55,433 nt of DNA, from assembly GCA_025057895.1 (NCBI GenBank), contig JANXEF010000007.1:1-55433 (forward strand), given 5' to 3'. The notes below the pieces were generated by a model. That model saw only the letters and a program-made list of their open reading frames with translations. It searched no databases and was not told the origin of the DNA. The stretch is from Archaeoglobaceae archaeon. Its GTDB lineage: Archaea > Halobacteriota > Archaeoglobi > Archaeoglobales > Archaeoglobaceae. Both the position numbers and the translations under genes were made by a program. Numbering within the stretch: position 1 is the stretch's first letter; each line of letters begins with the position of its first letter. Below are positions 41,304 through 49,749 of the stretch, piece after piece.

Positions 41304-42610
41304 TGAAAAATCTCTCCTACTTTTTCCAGTTTATCCCATGGTGTGCTAATCAGAACTCTGTCCCCAGTTTTCAGCAGCATTTCATCGTAAGGCAAAAAAC
41401 TTTTCTCTTCCCTTATTACTGCTATTACAAAAGAATTTTTTGGTAATCCTAGTTCTGAAATTCTTTTATTTGCAATTTTTTCATTTCTAACGACTACTTC
41501 TATGATTGCTGAACCTCTTATTTCTGCTATTGTTTTAACATCTATCTTTTCCATCATCATCTGCTTGAAAACCTCGAGAACAGCAATTGCTCTGGGATTT
41601 AGCACTTTATCAACTCCAACCTTCTCGAAAATTTCAACATAGGCACGATTTTCAACTTTAGCTATTGTTTTCTTTGCTCCTAATTTTTTACACAAGAGGG
41701 ATAACATGAGATTTTTCTCATCATTATCTGTCATTGCTAAAATCACATCTGATTTTCCAACTTCCTCCTCAACCAATAGGTCGACATCGAGGTAGTTCCA
41801 GAATATTACCTTTATGTCTTTGAATCTCTCGTTGAGTTCTTCACAAGCTTTTTTACTGGCTCCAAAGATTTTTATTGCTACATCACTCTCTTTTAGAATC
41901 TCAACAATATAGCTGGATATATTCCCAGTTCCGAAAAGAGTAACTCTCTTGACCATCGGTGCTCCAAAAACCTCTCTAAATCTTTTAATTTCTGAATCCT
42001 TCCCTAGCATTTCAATTCTATCTCCAACTTCTATTTTTTCGATTCCAGGAGGTAGAACTTCTCCATTCCTTTGTATAGAAACCACTAGTATCTCGGGAGG
42101 TAGCTTTAGATCGCTAACACTTTTTCCCACTAGATTTGAATTTGGTATTACTTGAATTTCTAGTATCTCCATTTCTCCGCCAAGTGGTATTACTCCAACA
42201 GCAGGCAATATTCCTGCCACTCTCACAGCCTCTTGGGCTAATGCGAGCGAGGGGCAAATTACGACATCGAAACCAAGAGGATGAAATTTTACAACAGGAG
42301 TTTCGACATATTCTGGGTTTTCAATCCTTACAAAGGTCTTTTTAGCTCCCAATTTTTTCGCGGTAAGTGCTGAAATTAGGTTCACCTCATCGTTACCAGT
42401 AACTGCAAGGAAATAATCTGCTTTTTCAACTTTAGCCTCTTTTAAGACTTTAAAATTTCCTGCATTACCCTTTAGTGTAATTACATCGAGTTCAGCAAAC
42501 CTATCGAGTTTTTCTTTATCTTTGTCTATAATATAGACGTCGTTTTTTTCAGAAAGTGACTTAGCTAACTCGTAGCCAACTTCACCTGCTCCTGCGATTA
42601 CTATCAACAT
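41300..42610 (-). CDS. trkA: Trk potassium uptake regulator TrkA (two RCK repeats)
   Basis: Cytoplasmic NAD(H)/nucleotide-binding regulator of TrkH. It is 436 aa with two TrkA_N-TrkA_C repeats: the first begins VIAGAGEVGYELAKSL, and the second begins TLFGTGNISSYIVEIL at about residue 228. Each is followed by a C-terminal TrkA_C fold. In the second repeat the third Gly of GxGxxG is Ser, so its nucleotide site may differ. The upstream tatC gene runs 29 nt into its start; trkH follows with a 4-nt overlap. Confidence 0.94.
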   Translation of the reverse strand: MLIVIAGAGEVGYELAKSLSEKNDVYIIDKDKEKLDRFAELDVITLKGNAGNFKVLKEAKVEKADYFLAVTGNDEVNLISALTAKKLGAKKTFVRIENPEYVETPVVKFHPLGFDVVICPSLALAQEAVRVAGILPAVGVIPLGGEMEILEIQVIPNSNLVGKSVSDLKLPPEILVVSIQRNGEVLPPGIEKIEVGDRIEMLGKDSEIKRFREVFGAPMVKRVTLFGTGNISSYIVEILKESDVAIKIFGASKKACEELNERFKDIKVIFWNYLDVDLLVEEEVGKSDVILAMTDNDEKNLMLSLLCKKLGAKKTIAKVENRAYVEIFEKVGVDKVLNPRAIAVLEVFKQMMMEKIDVKTIAEIRGSAIIEVVVRNEKIANKRISELGLPKNSFVIAVIREEKSFLPYDEMLLKTGDRVLISTPWDKLEKVGEIFQ

Positions 42611-43313
42611 TATTCTTTACTGCCCTCCTTTGTATATATTTTTTACTTAAACCCAGCAGAGCGAGTCCTAGTTCAAACATGAGAACAAATAGTATCAAAG
42701 CTGTAATCTGGCTTAGTCCAGAAAGATCTGTTGGAGAATTGAACATCAAAAATACCATGATCAAATATATTGGTATTCGAAAGTTTTTCATGGTCTTATA
42801 TTCCAGAACTCCAAAAAGGTTAAGTAAGAAGATTGCTAAAGGAATCTGAAGAGAGAGAGCAAAAATGAAAGCGATTCTCAAAGCATTACTCAGTGTTCGT
42901 CCTACAGAAAAATACTCTTCACCATATGAAAGGCTGTAGAGTGCTGGGATCAAGAACTTAAAAGCTAAAAAGAGACCTAAGATAAAAAGAATGTAGCTCC
43001 AAAATAAAACAAATTTTAAAAACTTTCTTTCATTTCTATATAGCCCAGGTTTTGCGAAAAGATAGAATTCAAGCGATGCATATGGATAAATAAAAACGAG
43101 TGAAAGGATAAGCGAAAAGGTTAAGTTTAACAAAATCCATTCCATAATTCCAAAGACAAACATTTGTTCTCCAACGAGTTCAAGCCAAAGATATTTGATC
43201 AAACTCGGAGAAAAGAGGAAAATAACTGGAATGATGATAATGAGAAAAATGAGAACTCTAATTAATCTTCTTCTCAATTCTGAGACGTGTTCAGTTAACT
43301 CTTTATCTTCCAT
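42582..43313 (-). CDS. tatC: twin-arginine translocase subunit TatC
   Basis: Receptor of the Tat system, which exports folded proteins. It is 243 aa with six hydrophobic segments, the N-terminal TEHVSELRRRLIR motif (TatC has HL-ELR-Rl), the PxxxYQxW-equivalent region YASLEFYLFAKPGLYRNER, and a conserved late loop FNSPTDLSGLSQ. ATG 43313 lies about 24 nt from a TATA-like AAGTATATCC. TatA is not seen in the window. The end overlaps trkA by 29 nt. Confidence 0.92.
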   Translation of the reverse strand: MEDKELTEHVSELRRRLIRVLIFLIIIIPVIFLFSPSLIKYLWLELVGEQMFVFGIMEWILLNLTFSLILSLVFIYPYASLEFYLFAKPGLYRNERKFLKFVLFWSYILFILGLFLAFKFLIPALYSLSYGEEYFSVGRTLSNALRIAFIFALSLQIPLAIFLLNLFGVLEYKTMKNFRIPIYLIMVFLMFNSPTDLSGLSQITALILFVLMFELGLALLGLSKKYIQRRAVKNNVDSNRRSR

Positions 43314-43376
43314 GTATAAAAATACTTTGGATATACTTAAGTTTTAATCACATAAACGAGAAATAAGTAAATAAAT

Positions 43377-43562
43377 TTAGCTCTTGACACCTAGTATCGA
43401 CTTTGATGATCTCTTTATCCTTCTTCTTTTCTTCCCATTAGCCATGAACTTCTGATTTGGACCAGGCTTTTTGTAATTCTGCCATTTTGTCGGAACTAGA
43501 CGATACTCATTACTGTTTCTCTTCTTTATCTTGACCCAAGTTACACTACCAGTCTTTCCCAT
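43377..43562 (-). CDS. small basic conserved archaeal protein (DUF5350-like)
   Basis: A 61-aa very basic protein, MGKTGSVTWVKIKKRN..., with KKPGPNQKFMANGKKRRRIKRS in its second half (about 30% Lys/Arg). I recall short archaeal proteins of this pattern under DUF5350, with no known function. The charge and size suggest RNA or ribosome binding. It is monocistronic between tatC and the divergent zinc-finger gene. Confidence 0.7.
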   Translation of the reverse strand: MGKTGSVTWVKIKKRNSNEYRLVPTKWQNYKKPGPNQKFMANGKKRRRIKRSSKSILGVKS

Positions 43563-43643
43563 TTAACTCGCTAATCGCTGCATTTTAAAAACTTTGTCCT
43601 TCTAAAATCATGGGATTAAAGTACCAAACATTTTTAAGAAAAG

Positions 43644-44216
43644 ATGAGAGCTCGATTTATGGAATTATATTGCGATTGTTGTAAGGGAGTCACAAAACAC
43701 GAAGTTGTAAAAAAGAATCTCTATCGTTGTTCGGTTTGCGGAACCCATATAAATTTTACTCCAAAAAGAGAAGTAGAAATAGAGGCAATATTCAGCAGTG
43801 GAAGTGAAACGGAAATCGGAAAAATAAGAATGGCTGAGGATGAGGAAATATTCAGAGATTCTGAACTTGTGGTTGACTTTGAAAAGGAGAGCAAGATAGG
43901 AAGAGTTACAGCACTTCAATTGAAAGATGGTAGAATTTCAGATTTTTCAAAAGCTAAAAACGTTTATGCGGTTTGGTTAAGAAATGTAGGCGAGGTTACA
44001 ATCAAATTCAGCCTTCATAAAAGAACTGTTACGACTCCATATAAAATGAAGTTCGATGGAGAAACAGAATTCGTTGTAGGTGAAATAATCGAGTTAAAGA
44101 AGAAAAAGTATAGGATACACCGAATAAAGCTATTAAATGGTGGTTTGCTCAAGAAAGAAGGTGAGAGAGCACTTGCAAAAGATATAAAGAGAGTTTATGC
44201 GACCTATACGCCTTAG
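43644..44216 (+). CDS. HVO_0476-like archaeal zinc-finger protein
   Basis: A 190-aa protein with an N-terminal zinc ribbon, CDCC about 30 nt after the start and CSVCG ahead of residue 40. A beta-rich segment follows, then a basic region (LHKRTVTTPYKMK...ELKKKKYRIHRIKL). I recognise the general HVO_0476 zinc-finger family; its function is not known. An alternative start at ATG 43659 would place MELYCDCC first. Its 3' end overlaps the nucleotidyltransferase gene by 20 nt. Confidence 0.78.
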   Translation: MRARFMELYCDCCKGVTKHEVVKKNLYRCSVCGTHINFTPKREVEIEAIFSSGSETEIGKIRMAEDEEIFRDSELVVDFEKESKIGRVTALQLKDGRISDFSKAKNVYAVWLRNVGEVTIKFSLHKRTVTTPYKMKFDGETEFVVGEIIELKKKKYRIHRIKLLNGGLLKKEGERALAKDIKRVYATYTP

Positions 44217-45141
44217 AGATTTCGTTAGGATTGAGGATATGTACTTCTCAGTGCTTGGTTACAATAATTATGAAAAGGTCAAGTGCTTCCTCCGATATTC
44301 TCCAAGAAGCGACGGAGATAGAGTAAAAGATGGAAAGAGGTTCAAAAAACTTACCCATGAAGAGGCAATTATGCATAAGTTTGCAGTTAAGTACTTTGAC
44401 GGGAAAATTTTCAGAATTCCTAATGAAGAAATCGAAGAAGTATTTAAGCCTGAAGAAAGGTTAAAAGATGTAATGGATTCTAGAGTATTAAAAATAGTGA
44501 ATTTTTTCAGCTCAATTCCAGTATGGGAAATGGGTGTAACAGGTTCAAGGCTCATAGGGTTGCATGAAAATGATTCTGATGTTGATTTCGTTGTATATGG
44601 GAATTGGTGGTTTTTGGCAAGAGAAAAGTTGAAAAAAGGAATTGAAATTGGCAAGATTCTTGAGCTTGATGAGAGTTTTTGGGACTTCATATATGAAAAA
44701 AGAAAGGTAAATATTCCATTCAATGTTTTCGTTGTGCATGAAAAGAGAAAGTTTCACAGAGCTTTTTTAGGAGATACGTACTTTGATCTACTATATGTGC
44801 GAGCTTATGAGGAAATCGATAATGGAATTCCCGAAGAACCTGGAAAGAAAATTGGAAAAAGGATAATAAGTGCAGTTGTCACTGATGATCGCTATATATT
44901 CGATTATCCTGCTTATTACCCTTTGGATCACGATATAAGAGCGATTTTATGTTTCACTCACACATTCGTGGGACAAGCTTTTAAAGGAGAAAGAGTTGTT
45001 GCGAAGGGAGAAATCGAGATCATCGAAGGTGAAAAATATTTAGTTGTAGGAACAAAGAGAGAAGTTGAAGACGAGTTTATAATTTCTCTAGATCTTTTGG
45101 AAAAGGAGCAGTTAAAAGAGGAGGTCGTTGATCTTTTTTAG
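44197..45141 (+). CDS. predicted nucleotidyltransferase (COG1665-like)
   Basis: A 314-aa archaeal protein with a pol-beta-type nucleotidyltransferase core: GVTGSRLIGLHENDSDVDFVVYG (GS...SDxDF; here read as positions about 114-136) supplies the metal aspartates. An N-terminal region of about 100 aa (RIEDMYFSVLGYNN...GDRVKDGKRFKKLTHEEA) and a C-terminal beta domain flank it. No target is known to me. It overlaps the zinc-finger gene by 20 nt and is likely co-transcribed with it. Confidence 0.8.
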   Translation: MRPIRLRDFVRIEDMYFSVLGYNNYEKVKCFLRYSPRSDGDRVKDGKRFKKLTHEEAIMHKFAVKYFDGKIFRIPNEEIEEVFKPEERLKDVMDSRVLKIVNFFSSIPVWEMGVTGSRLIGLHENDSDVDFVVYGNWWFLAREKLKKGIEIGKILELDESFWDFIYEKRKVNIPFNVFVVHEKRKFHRAFLGDTYFDLLYVRAYEEIDNGIPEEPGKKIGKRIISAVVTDDRYIFDYPAYYPLDHDIRAILCFTHTFVGQAFKGERVVAKGEIEIIEGEKYLVVGTKREVEDEFIISLDLLEKEQLKEEVVDLF

Positions 45142-45231
45142 GATTATAATACTCCTACTTCGCTTGTATCAATTTTTTCTGAACCACATTTTTTCATTTT
45201 TTGCTCTTCAATCTTTACGATAATTCCACTT

Positions 45232-45267
45232 TCCAATTAGTATAATAGCTTCAAAAATCTAATTGGA
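45232..45267. repeat. 9-bp perfect inverted repeat
   Basis: TCCAATTAG (45232-45240) and CTAATTGGA (45259-45267) are separated by 18 nt, in the spacer after the nucleotidyltransferase gene. It could be an operator or a weak hairpin; no adjacent gene makes the role clear. Confidence 0.5.
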
Positions 45268-45317
45268 TGAGAAAAATCCCAATAATCTGCTCTCAAGTTC
45301 TCTGAACAAGACCAAGG

Positions 45318-45457
45318 TTGCACATAACCGTCTCTAAAGAAGTCTATGAGTATCTGAAGGAAAACGTTACCAATGCTTCAAAATTCATAGAAAAGCTCAT
45401 AAAAAGCTTTAAAGAGCAAATAGAGTCTGTATTAATTCTTGTAGTAAAAGAAAGTGG
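45318..45457 (+). pseudogene. remnant of a small RHH/antitoxin-like gene
   Basis: A frame from TTG 45318 reads HITVSKEVYEYLKENVTNAS then KFIEKLIKSFKEQIE, a pattern like the N-terminal strand and helices of archaeal ribbon-helix-helix or antitoxin proteins. There is no good start codon or ribosome site, a stop lies 15 nt upstream, and the frame then runs antisense through the tRNA-Asn gene. I read it as a decayed or tRNA-truncated gene. It could also be chance, so confidence is low. With the inverted repeat it is all I see in the ~310 nt between 45142 and 45454. Confidence 0.35.
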
Positions 45458-45530
45458 CGCCGCCGGCAGGGTTCGAACCTGCGACCAATGGCTTAACAGG
45501 CCACCGCTCCACCAGCTGAGCTACGGCGGC
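45455..45530 (-). tRNA. tRNA-Asn (anticodon GTT), CCA encoded
   Basis: The reverse strand begins GCCGCCGTAGCTCAG. The anticodon loop CTGTTAA gives GTT, the T arm is GCAGG-TTCGAAC-CCTGC, and the acceptor 3' side CGGCGGC is followed by G and a genome-encoded CCA (45455-45457). The other two tRNAs here lack CCA. Confidence 0.97.
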
Positions 45531-45550
45531 ACATTATTCATTGGTTTTTG

Positions 45551-45561
45551 GATATTTAAGG
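45551..45561 (-). promoter_or_regulatory. TATA box of tRNA-Asn
   Basis: CCTTAAATATC on the reverse strand is centred about 25 nt before the tRNA 5' end and identical to the 5S rRNA TATA box. Confidence 0.7.
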
Positions 45562-45698
45562 CTTTTTGATGCTTAGTTCTCTATTTTTTTTACATTTTCT
45601 AGAATTCTTTTGGGCTTTTTAGACTAAAACTTTACTCGAATGCAAACATAAATTTCATAAACTCGATTGAAAAGATAGGATCTAATCATCTACAAATT

Positions 45699-45781
45699 GC
45701 GGGGGTTGCCGAGTGGCCAAAGGCGTAGGATTTAGGGTCCTATCCCGTAGGGGTTCGGGGGTTCGAATCCCTCCCCCCGCA
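45699..45781 (+). tRNA. tRNA-Leu (anticodon TAG)
   Basis: The acceptor GCGGGGG pairs with CCCCCGC, the discriminator is A, and the anticodon stem TAGGA/TCCTA encloses TTTAGGG with TAG. A long variable arm (TCCCGTAGGGGTTCGGG region) marks it as class II. CCA is not encoded. Confidence 0.96.
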
Positions 45782-45928
45782 TAGATTTGCAAGTTTATAT
45801 TTTGAAGCCTAAGATTAGATTTTTAGCTATTAAAAATTTTTGAAAAATATATAGAGAAAATGAAGTACCTGAAACTTTTAGTGAGCTTTGAGAATCAAAT
45901 AGTCTGATAGTTGTGCTAAGATTCAAAA

Positions 45929-46972
45929 TTAGACCCCATAAAATCTCTTTTTTAGTTTCAAAGCAACATTAACAAGACTTATCAGTACTGGTACCTCGAT
46001 GAGTGGACCGATAACGGTAGCAAAAGCTTGATCACTGTGGATTCCCCATATAGCAATTGAAACAGCTATTGCAAGCTCAAAGTCGTTGCTTGCAGCAGTA
46101 AAAGAGACTGCAGTAGCTTTATTATAATTAACTCTGAATTTGTAAGCAATAAAAAACGTTGTAAACCACATTATGAGGAAGTAGAGAGTTAAAGGGATTG
46201 CAACTCTCAAAACTTTGTAGGGAAGTTCTACGATGTATTCTCCTTTCAGCGAGAACATGATTACAATAGTTAAGAGCAGTGCTATGGGGGTTATCAGACC
46301 AATCTTTGGAGATAAGACCATTTCAAACCATTCTTTACTTTTAAGCTTGAAAACAGCGTATCTAGTGACAAACCCCCCAATGAAGGGAATACCAAGGTAA
46401 ATGAAAACGGTTTTGGCAGCTTCTGCGATGCCGATATCAGCCTCGACTCTCCCAAAAAATTCAATTTTTGTCAATGCAAGAGTTATGAATATGTAAATGT
46501 AAAAAGCGTAGAATAAAATTTGAAAAATCGCGTTGAAAGCAACCAAGCCAACTGCAAGCTCTCTATCACCTTCAGCAAGTTCGTTCCAAACGATGACCAT
46601 TGCAATACATCTTGCAAGTCCAACCAAGATAACTCCAATCATGAACTCTGGCATGTCTCTGAGTAAGAAAATGGCAAGAAGAAACATGAGTAGTGGTCCT
46701 ACAATCCAATTTTGAGTTAAAGAAAATACAAGGAGCTTCAAATCATGAAAAACTTTTCCCATCTCTTCATATCTAACTTTTGCAAGCGGCGGATACATCA
46801 TTAAGATCAATCCAATAGCTATTGGAACGGAAGTTGTTCCGATGCTCATCGCGGCGATGATGTTAGAAACATCTGGATAAGTATATCCCAAGGTTACGCC
46901 GAGAATTATGGCTAAAAAGATCCAAAAAGTCAAATATTTTTCTATTAAACTCAACTCTTTTTTCTCTTCCAT
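45929..46972 (-). CDS. acr3: ACR3-type arsenite efflux carrier
   Basis: A 347-aa membrane protein with ten hydrophobic segments of the BART superfamily, exporting arsenite (and possibly antimonite) as thiol-reactive oxyanion. Family landmarks are MYPPLAKVRYEEM, TQNWIVGPLLMF, GVILVGLARCIAMVIVWN (with the conserved Cys) and a late FTAASNDFELAIAVSIA motif. The 282 nt upstream contain an 18-bp palindrome. No ArsR-type repressor gene is adjacent. Confidence 0.93.
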   Translation of the reverse strand: MEEKKELSLIEKYLTFWIFLAIILGVTLGYTYPDVSNIIAAMSIGTTSVPIAIGLILMMYPPLAKVRYEEMGKVFHDLKLLVFSLTQNWIVGPLLMFLLAIFLLRDMPEFMIGVILVGLARCIAMVIVWNELAEGDRELAVGLVAFNAIFQILFYAFYIYIFITLALTKIEFFGRVEADIGIAEAAKTVFIYLGIPFIGGFVTRYAVFKLKSKEWFEMVLSPKIGLITPIALLLTIVIMFSLKGEYIVELPYKVLRVAIPLTLYFLIMWFTTFFIAYKFRVNYNKATAVSFTAASNDFELAIAVSIAIWGIHSDQAFATVIGPLIEVPVLISLVNVALKLKKRFYGV

Positions 46973-47254
46973 TAATTCACACCTACTTAATTAGAATTTT
47001 AAGTTTTTTATCACTCCTTTAATTTCTTCGACAGAAATATTTTACATAAACAGCTTTTATTCGTATCTTAACACCCCATATTTTTTGAATTTTTAAATTT
47101 TTCTAGATCTTCGAGCAAATATAAAAAATCAGTAGATCCAAATTTGGATCTTAGGGATATTTTGGATAAATTTCTTTTAAGATTTTTATTCAAAATTTTC
47201 CCCTGCGAATTTTTAGATCGCAAAATTTTTATAAACAACGAAAACAATTTGATC
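46973..47254. other. 282-nt divergent intergenic region
   Basis: AT-rich spacer between acr3 (minus) and ccmE (plus). It contains an 18-bp palindrome at 47134-47151 and a TTTATAAA box at 47228-47234, about 25 nt before the ccmE ATG. Frames that cross it lack good starts and look spurious. Confidence 0.6.
47134..47151. promoter_or_regulatory. 18-bp perfect palindrome, candidate operator
   Basis: AGATCCAAATTTGGATCT reads the same on both strands. It lies in the spacer between acr3 and ccmE, about 100 nt upstream of the ccmE start, a plausible site for a dimeric regulator. Confidence 0.5.
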
Positions 47255-47581
47255 ATGGCAAAAAAAGCATTCCTGGCCTTCTTCGTATTTCTTGCGCTCG
47301 CTATATTCACTCTTTATCATAGCACATCTTCCATGTTGAAACCTTCAGATCTGACTATTATGGACAGCGCTTACAATATAGCTATTAAAGGAAAGATTGA
47401 AATGATCAAAATTGAAAATGGTTTGAGTTATTTTTACATTTCAGACGATTTGAACAGAGTAAAGGCTGTTTACAAAGGTGAAGTGTCATCAGGTGAAATA
47501 ATCGCAAGAGGCGATTGGGATGGAAAGATTTTTTATGTTAAAGAAATTCTAAGCAAGTGTCACACAGAGTATGGTGGTTAA
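47255..47581 (+). CDS. ccmE: cytochrome c maturation heme chaperone CcmE (CxxxY type)
   Basis: Membrane-anchored heme chaperone: an N-terminal TM helix (about 5-22) and an OB-fold domain outside the cell (KGKIEMIKIENG...YKGEVSSGEIIARGDW). The heme-binding motif is C102-H-T-E-Y106 (CxxxY), the variant known from archaea and some anaerobic bacteria, in place of HxxxY. Length 108 aa is short but complete. I start at ATG 47255 rather than the TTG at 47144: a TATA box stands about 25 nt before it and the longer frame begins in the palindrome. The ccmF gene follows directly. Confidence 0.85.
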   Translation: MAKKAFLAFFVFLALAIFTLYHSTSSMLKPSDLTIMDSAYNIAIKGKIEMIKIENGLSYFYISDDLNRVKAVYKGEVSSGEIIARGDWDGKIFYVKEILSKCHTEYGG

Positions 47582-49078
47582 GTGGCTGGATTTGAATCAC
47601 TCTTGATTTCAACACTATTAGCATCATCTTCCACACTTTTTTTCTTCTTATCTACAAAAAATTTGAAATATGCAACAATATCTGAAATTCTTCTTTATTC
47701 TTCGCTTTCCTTTTGCCTAACTTCAATTCTTTTGCTCCTCAATTCCTTTATTACGGATGATTTCTCAAATTTATACGTCTATCTCAACTCTCGGAGAGAA
47801 ATGAGCATAATATACAAGATTAGTGCCCTTTGGGCAGGTAAAGAGGGGTCTCTTTTACTCTGGAACTTTGCAAATCTTCTAGTTGCCTCCATCTTCGTGA
47901 ACTATGGTAAAAAGGATGTGAAAAAAATCAGAGCGATGACCATTTTGATGACCATAAGTTCAACACTTCTGATTTTAAACTTGTTTACAAACCCATTCAA
48001 AGAGATCCCATTCACACATATAAACGGAATTGGTATGAATCCTGTATTAAGAACTCCTGAAATGATATTTCATCCCCCATTTGTTTTCTTTGGTTATGCT
48101 CTTGTAGCACTTGTCTACTCTTCACATCTCTCTGGAATCCAGGATAGATATATTGTAATATCAGCTTGGATTTTTCTCACTGTGGGAATAGTTCTTGGAG
48201 GTTTCTGGGCATACAGAACTCTTGGATGGGGAGGTTTCTGGGGATGGGACCCAGTTGAGAACGCATCACTTTTACCATGGCTGTCTTTGACAGCTTATTT
48301 CCATGTTAGAAAGAGTAAGGAGTTTTTTGCTTATCTAGCTTTGGTTTTTGTCATCTTTACAGCCTTTATAACGAGAAGTGGAATTTTGGAATCTGTACAT
48401 ACATTTGGAGAAGATCCTCTCGGATTTGCATATTTTGCAATTTTTCTACTTCTCTTAATACCGATTATTAGGAAGTGGAAAATTGAGGACTTTTGCTCTT
48501 CTTCTTTATTGTTCTCTGCTATGATTATTGTTGTATTTCTCGGAACTTTTGCTAATTTATTTAGAAACGTTGATAGAAGCTACTATTTGTTGACATTTTC
48601 TCCTCTTTTTCTGATTGCGGTTTTTGGGATAATATATAAGTTAAAAAATTCAAAAAGGAAGATCCTCCATTTGGGAGTAATTCTTCTCTTCATAGGTTCA
48701 GTTTCTGTCTGGTTTTTTGAGGAAAAAAAGACAATTCTACTTGATAAAAATAGTGGGGTAGAAGAATTTGAATTTCTTTTTCAGAATTCGAGTATCCTGC
48801 ACGATGGAGAAAAGTCGATACTAAAGGTTAGGATTTCAAGCAAAATTGGAATCTTTGAACCAGAAATCCACTTTTACGATAACTGGGAACCTTTGAAAAA
48901 AGTTTCGATTATCATGACACCTTTCTATGATTATTATGTAGCTCTGAACTCGTTTTCAGAAGATTTTATCATTATAGAGTTTTACAGAGTTCCACTGATA
49001 ATCTTCGTTTGGATAGGTAGCCTTTTAATGCTTGTTGGAGCTATTCTTGGAGCAAGAAAAGTTAGGCCTGTTTTTTAA
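47582..49078 (+). CDS. ccmF: cytochrome c heme lyase subunit CcmF
   Basis: Membrane protein of the system I cytochrome c maturation pathway that takes heme from CcmE to apocytochrome. It shows the WWD signature [17 protein letters not shown] (about 219-236), the segment [20 protein letters not shown], and the HPPFVFFGY and THxxGEDPLG-type loops ([13 protein letters not shown]). About 12 hydrophobic segments are present. At 498 aa it is shorter than bacterial CcmF (about 650 aa), mainly at the C-terminus. It starts with GTG immediately after the ccmE stop. CcmA, B, C, G and H are not in the window. Confidence 0.9.
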   Translation: MAGFESLLISTLLASSSTLFFFLSTKNLKYATISEILLYSSLSFCLTSILLLLNSFITDDFSNLYVYLNSRREMSIIYKISALWAGKEGSLLLWNFANLLVASIFVNYGKKDVKKIRAMTILMTISSTLLILNLFTNPFKEIPFTHINGIGMNPVLRTPEMIFHPPFVFFGYALVALVYSSHLSGIQDRYIVISAWIFLTVGIVLGGFWAYRTLGWGGFWGWDPVENASLLPWLSLTAYFHVRKSKEFFAYLALVFVIFTAFITRSGILESVHTFGEDPLGFAYFAIFLLLLIPIIRKWKIEDFCSSSLLFSAMIIVVFLGTFANLFRNVDRSYYLLTFSPLFLIAVFGIIYKLKNSKRKILHLGVILLFIGSVSVWFFEEKKTILLDKNSGVEEFEFLFQNSSILHDGEKSILKVRISSKIGIFEPEIHFYDNWEPLKKVSIIMTPFYDYYVALNSFSEDFIIIEFYRVPLIIFVWIGSLLMLVGAILGARKVRPVF

Positions 49079-49601
49079 GTGAAGAAAAGAACTTTTCTAA
49101 TACCCTTCTTCTATGTGAGACGAGATTTTTTTCATCACCCATCTCCGCAAAAGTTCTGTTACCATACAAAAATATTGGATCGAATCCAAAACCCCCGCCT
49201 CCTCTTATTTCTCTTGATATTTCTCCATAAACAATTCCATCAAAAGTTTTGATTTCAGAACCGTCAAAAAATGCTATAACTGCTTTGAAATATGCTCCTC
49301 TACTTTCTATTCCCTCCATCAGCTTTATTATTCCCTTGTTACCAATGGTCTTGAACACATAACTTGAGTAGGGTCCAGGAAAACCGTTAAGACTTTCGAT
49401 GAACAGCCCACTGTCTTCAATGAAAAATGGTTCTTTTATTTCTTTAGCGAGTTTTTTCGCACTTTTGATCGCTATCTCTTCTAGGGATTCACCCTGTGGT
49501 TCTTCGTATTCTCTGTTTAACCATTCTATTTCAATAGAGAAAATCTTTGCAACTTCTTTTACTTCTTTGAATTTTCCCTTATTCGATGTTATGAAGAGCA
49601 T
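49062..49601 (-). CDS. rdgB: XTP/dITP pyrophosphatase (HAM1/RdgB)
   Basis: House-cleaning enzyme hydrolysing non-canonical purine NTPs. Landmarks are [14 protein letters not shown] at the N-terminus, [21 protein letters not shown], the [13 protein letters not shown] loop and [10 protein letters not shown] at the end. Length 179 aa is typical for archaea. It is convergent with ccmF, overlapping it by 17 nt. Confidence 0.95.
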   Translation of the reverse strand: MLFITSNKGKFKEVKEVAKIFSIEIEWLNREYEEPQGESLEEIAIKSAKKLAKEIKEPFFIEDSGLFIESLNGFPGPYSSYVFKTIGNKGIIKLMEGIESRGAYFKAVIAFFDGSEIKTFDGIVYGEISREIRGGGGFGFDPIFLYGNRTFAEMGDEKNLVSHRRRVLEKFFSSLKKQA

Positions 49602-49749
49602 GTTTTTGCTATTTTTGCAACTTAAAAATTCTTCTATCTATTAGTGGGACTTTGATGTTCATGGCGTTAGGAATGTTAGACCAGCGAAGATTTCCAACAA
49701 AATTTTTTATACAGAGATGAAAGGATATCTGGGAGAGAAGTGATCAAGG

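Noticed and set aside
45458-45569. Open frame continuing through the tRNA-Asn gene (GRVRTCDQWLNRPPLHQLSYGG)
   Set aside because: It is the translation of the antisense of a tRNA, a well-known spurious protein pattern.
47068-47310. 80-codon minus-strand frame antisense to the ccmE start
   Set aside because: Lys/Asn/Phe-rich low-complexity translation of AT-rich spacer; the opposite strand carries a promoter and ccmE.
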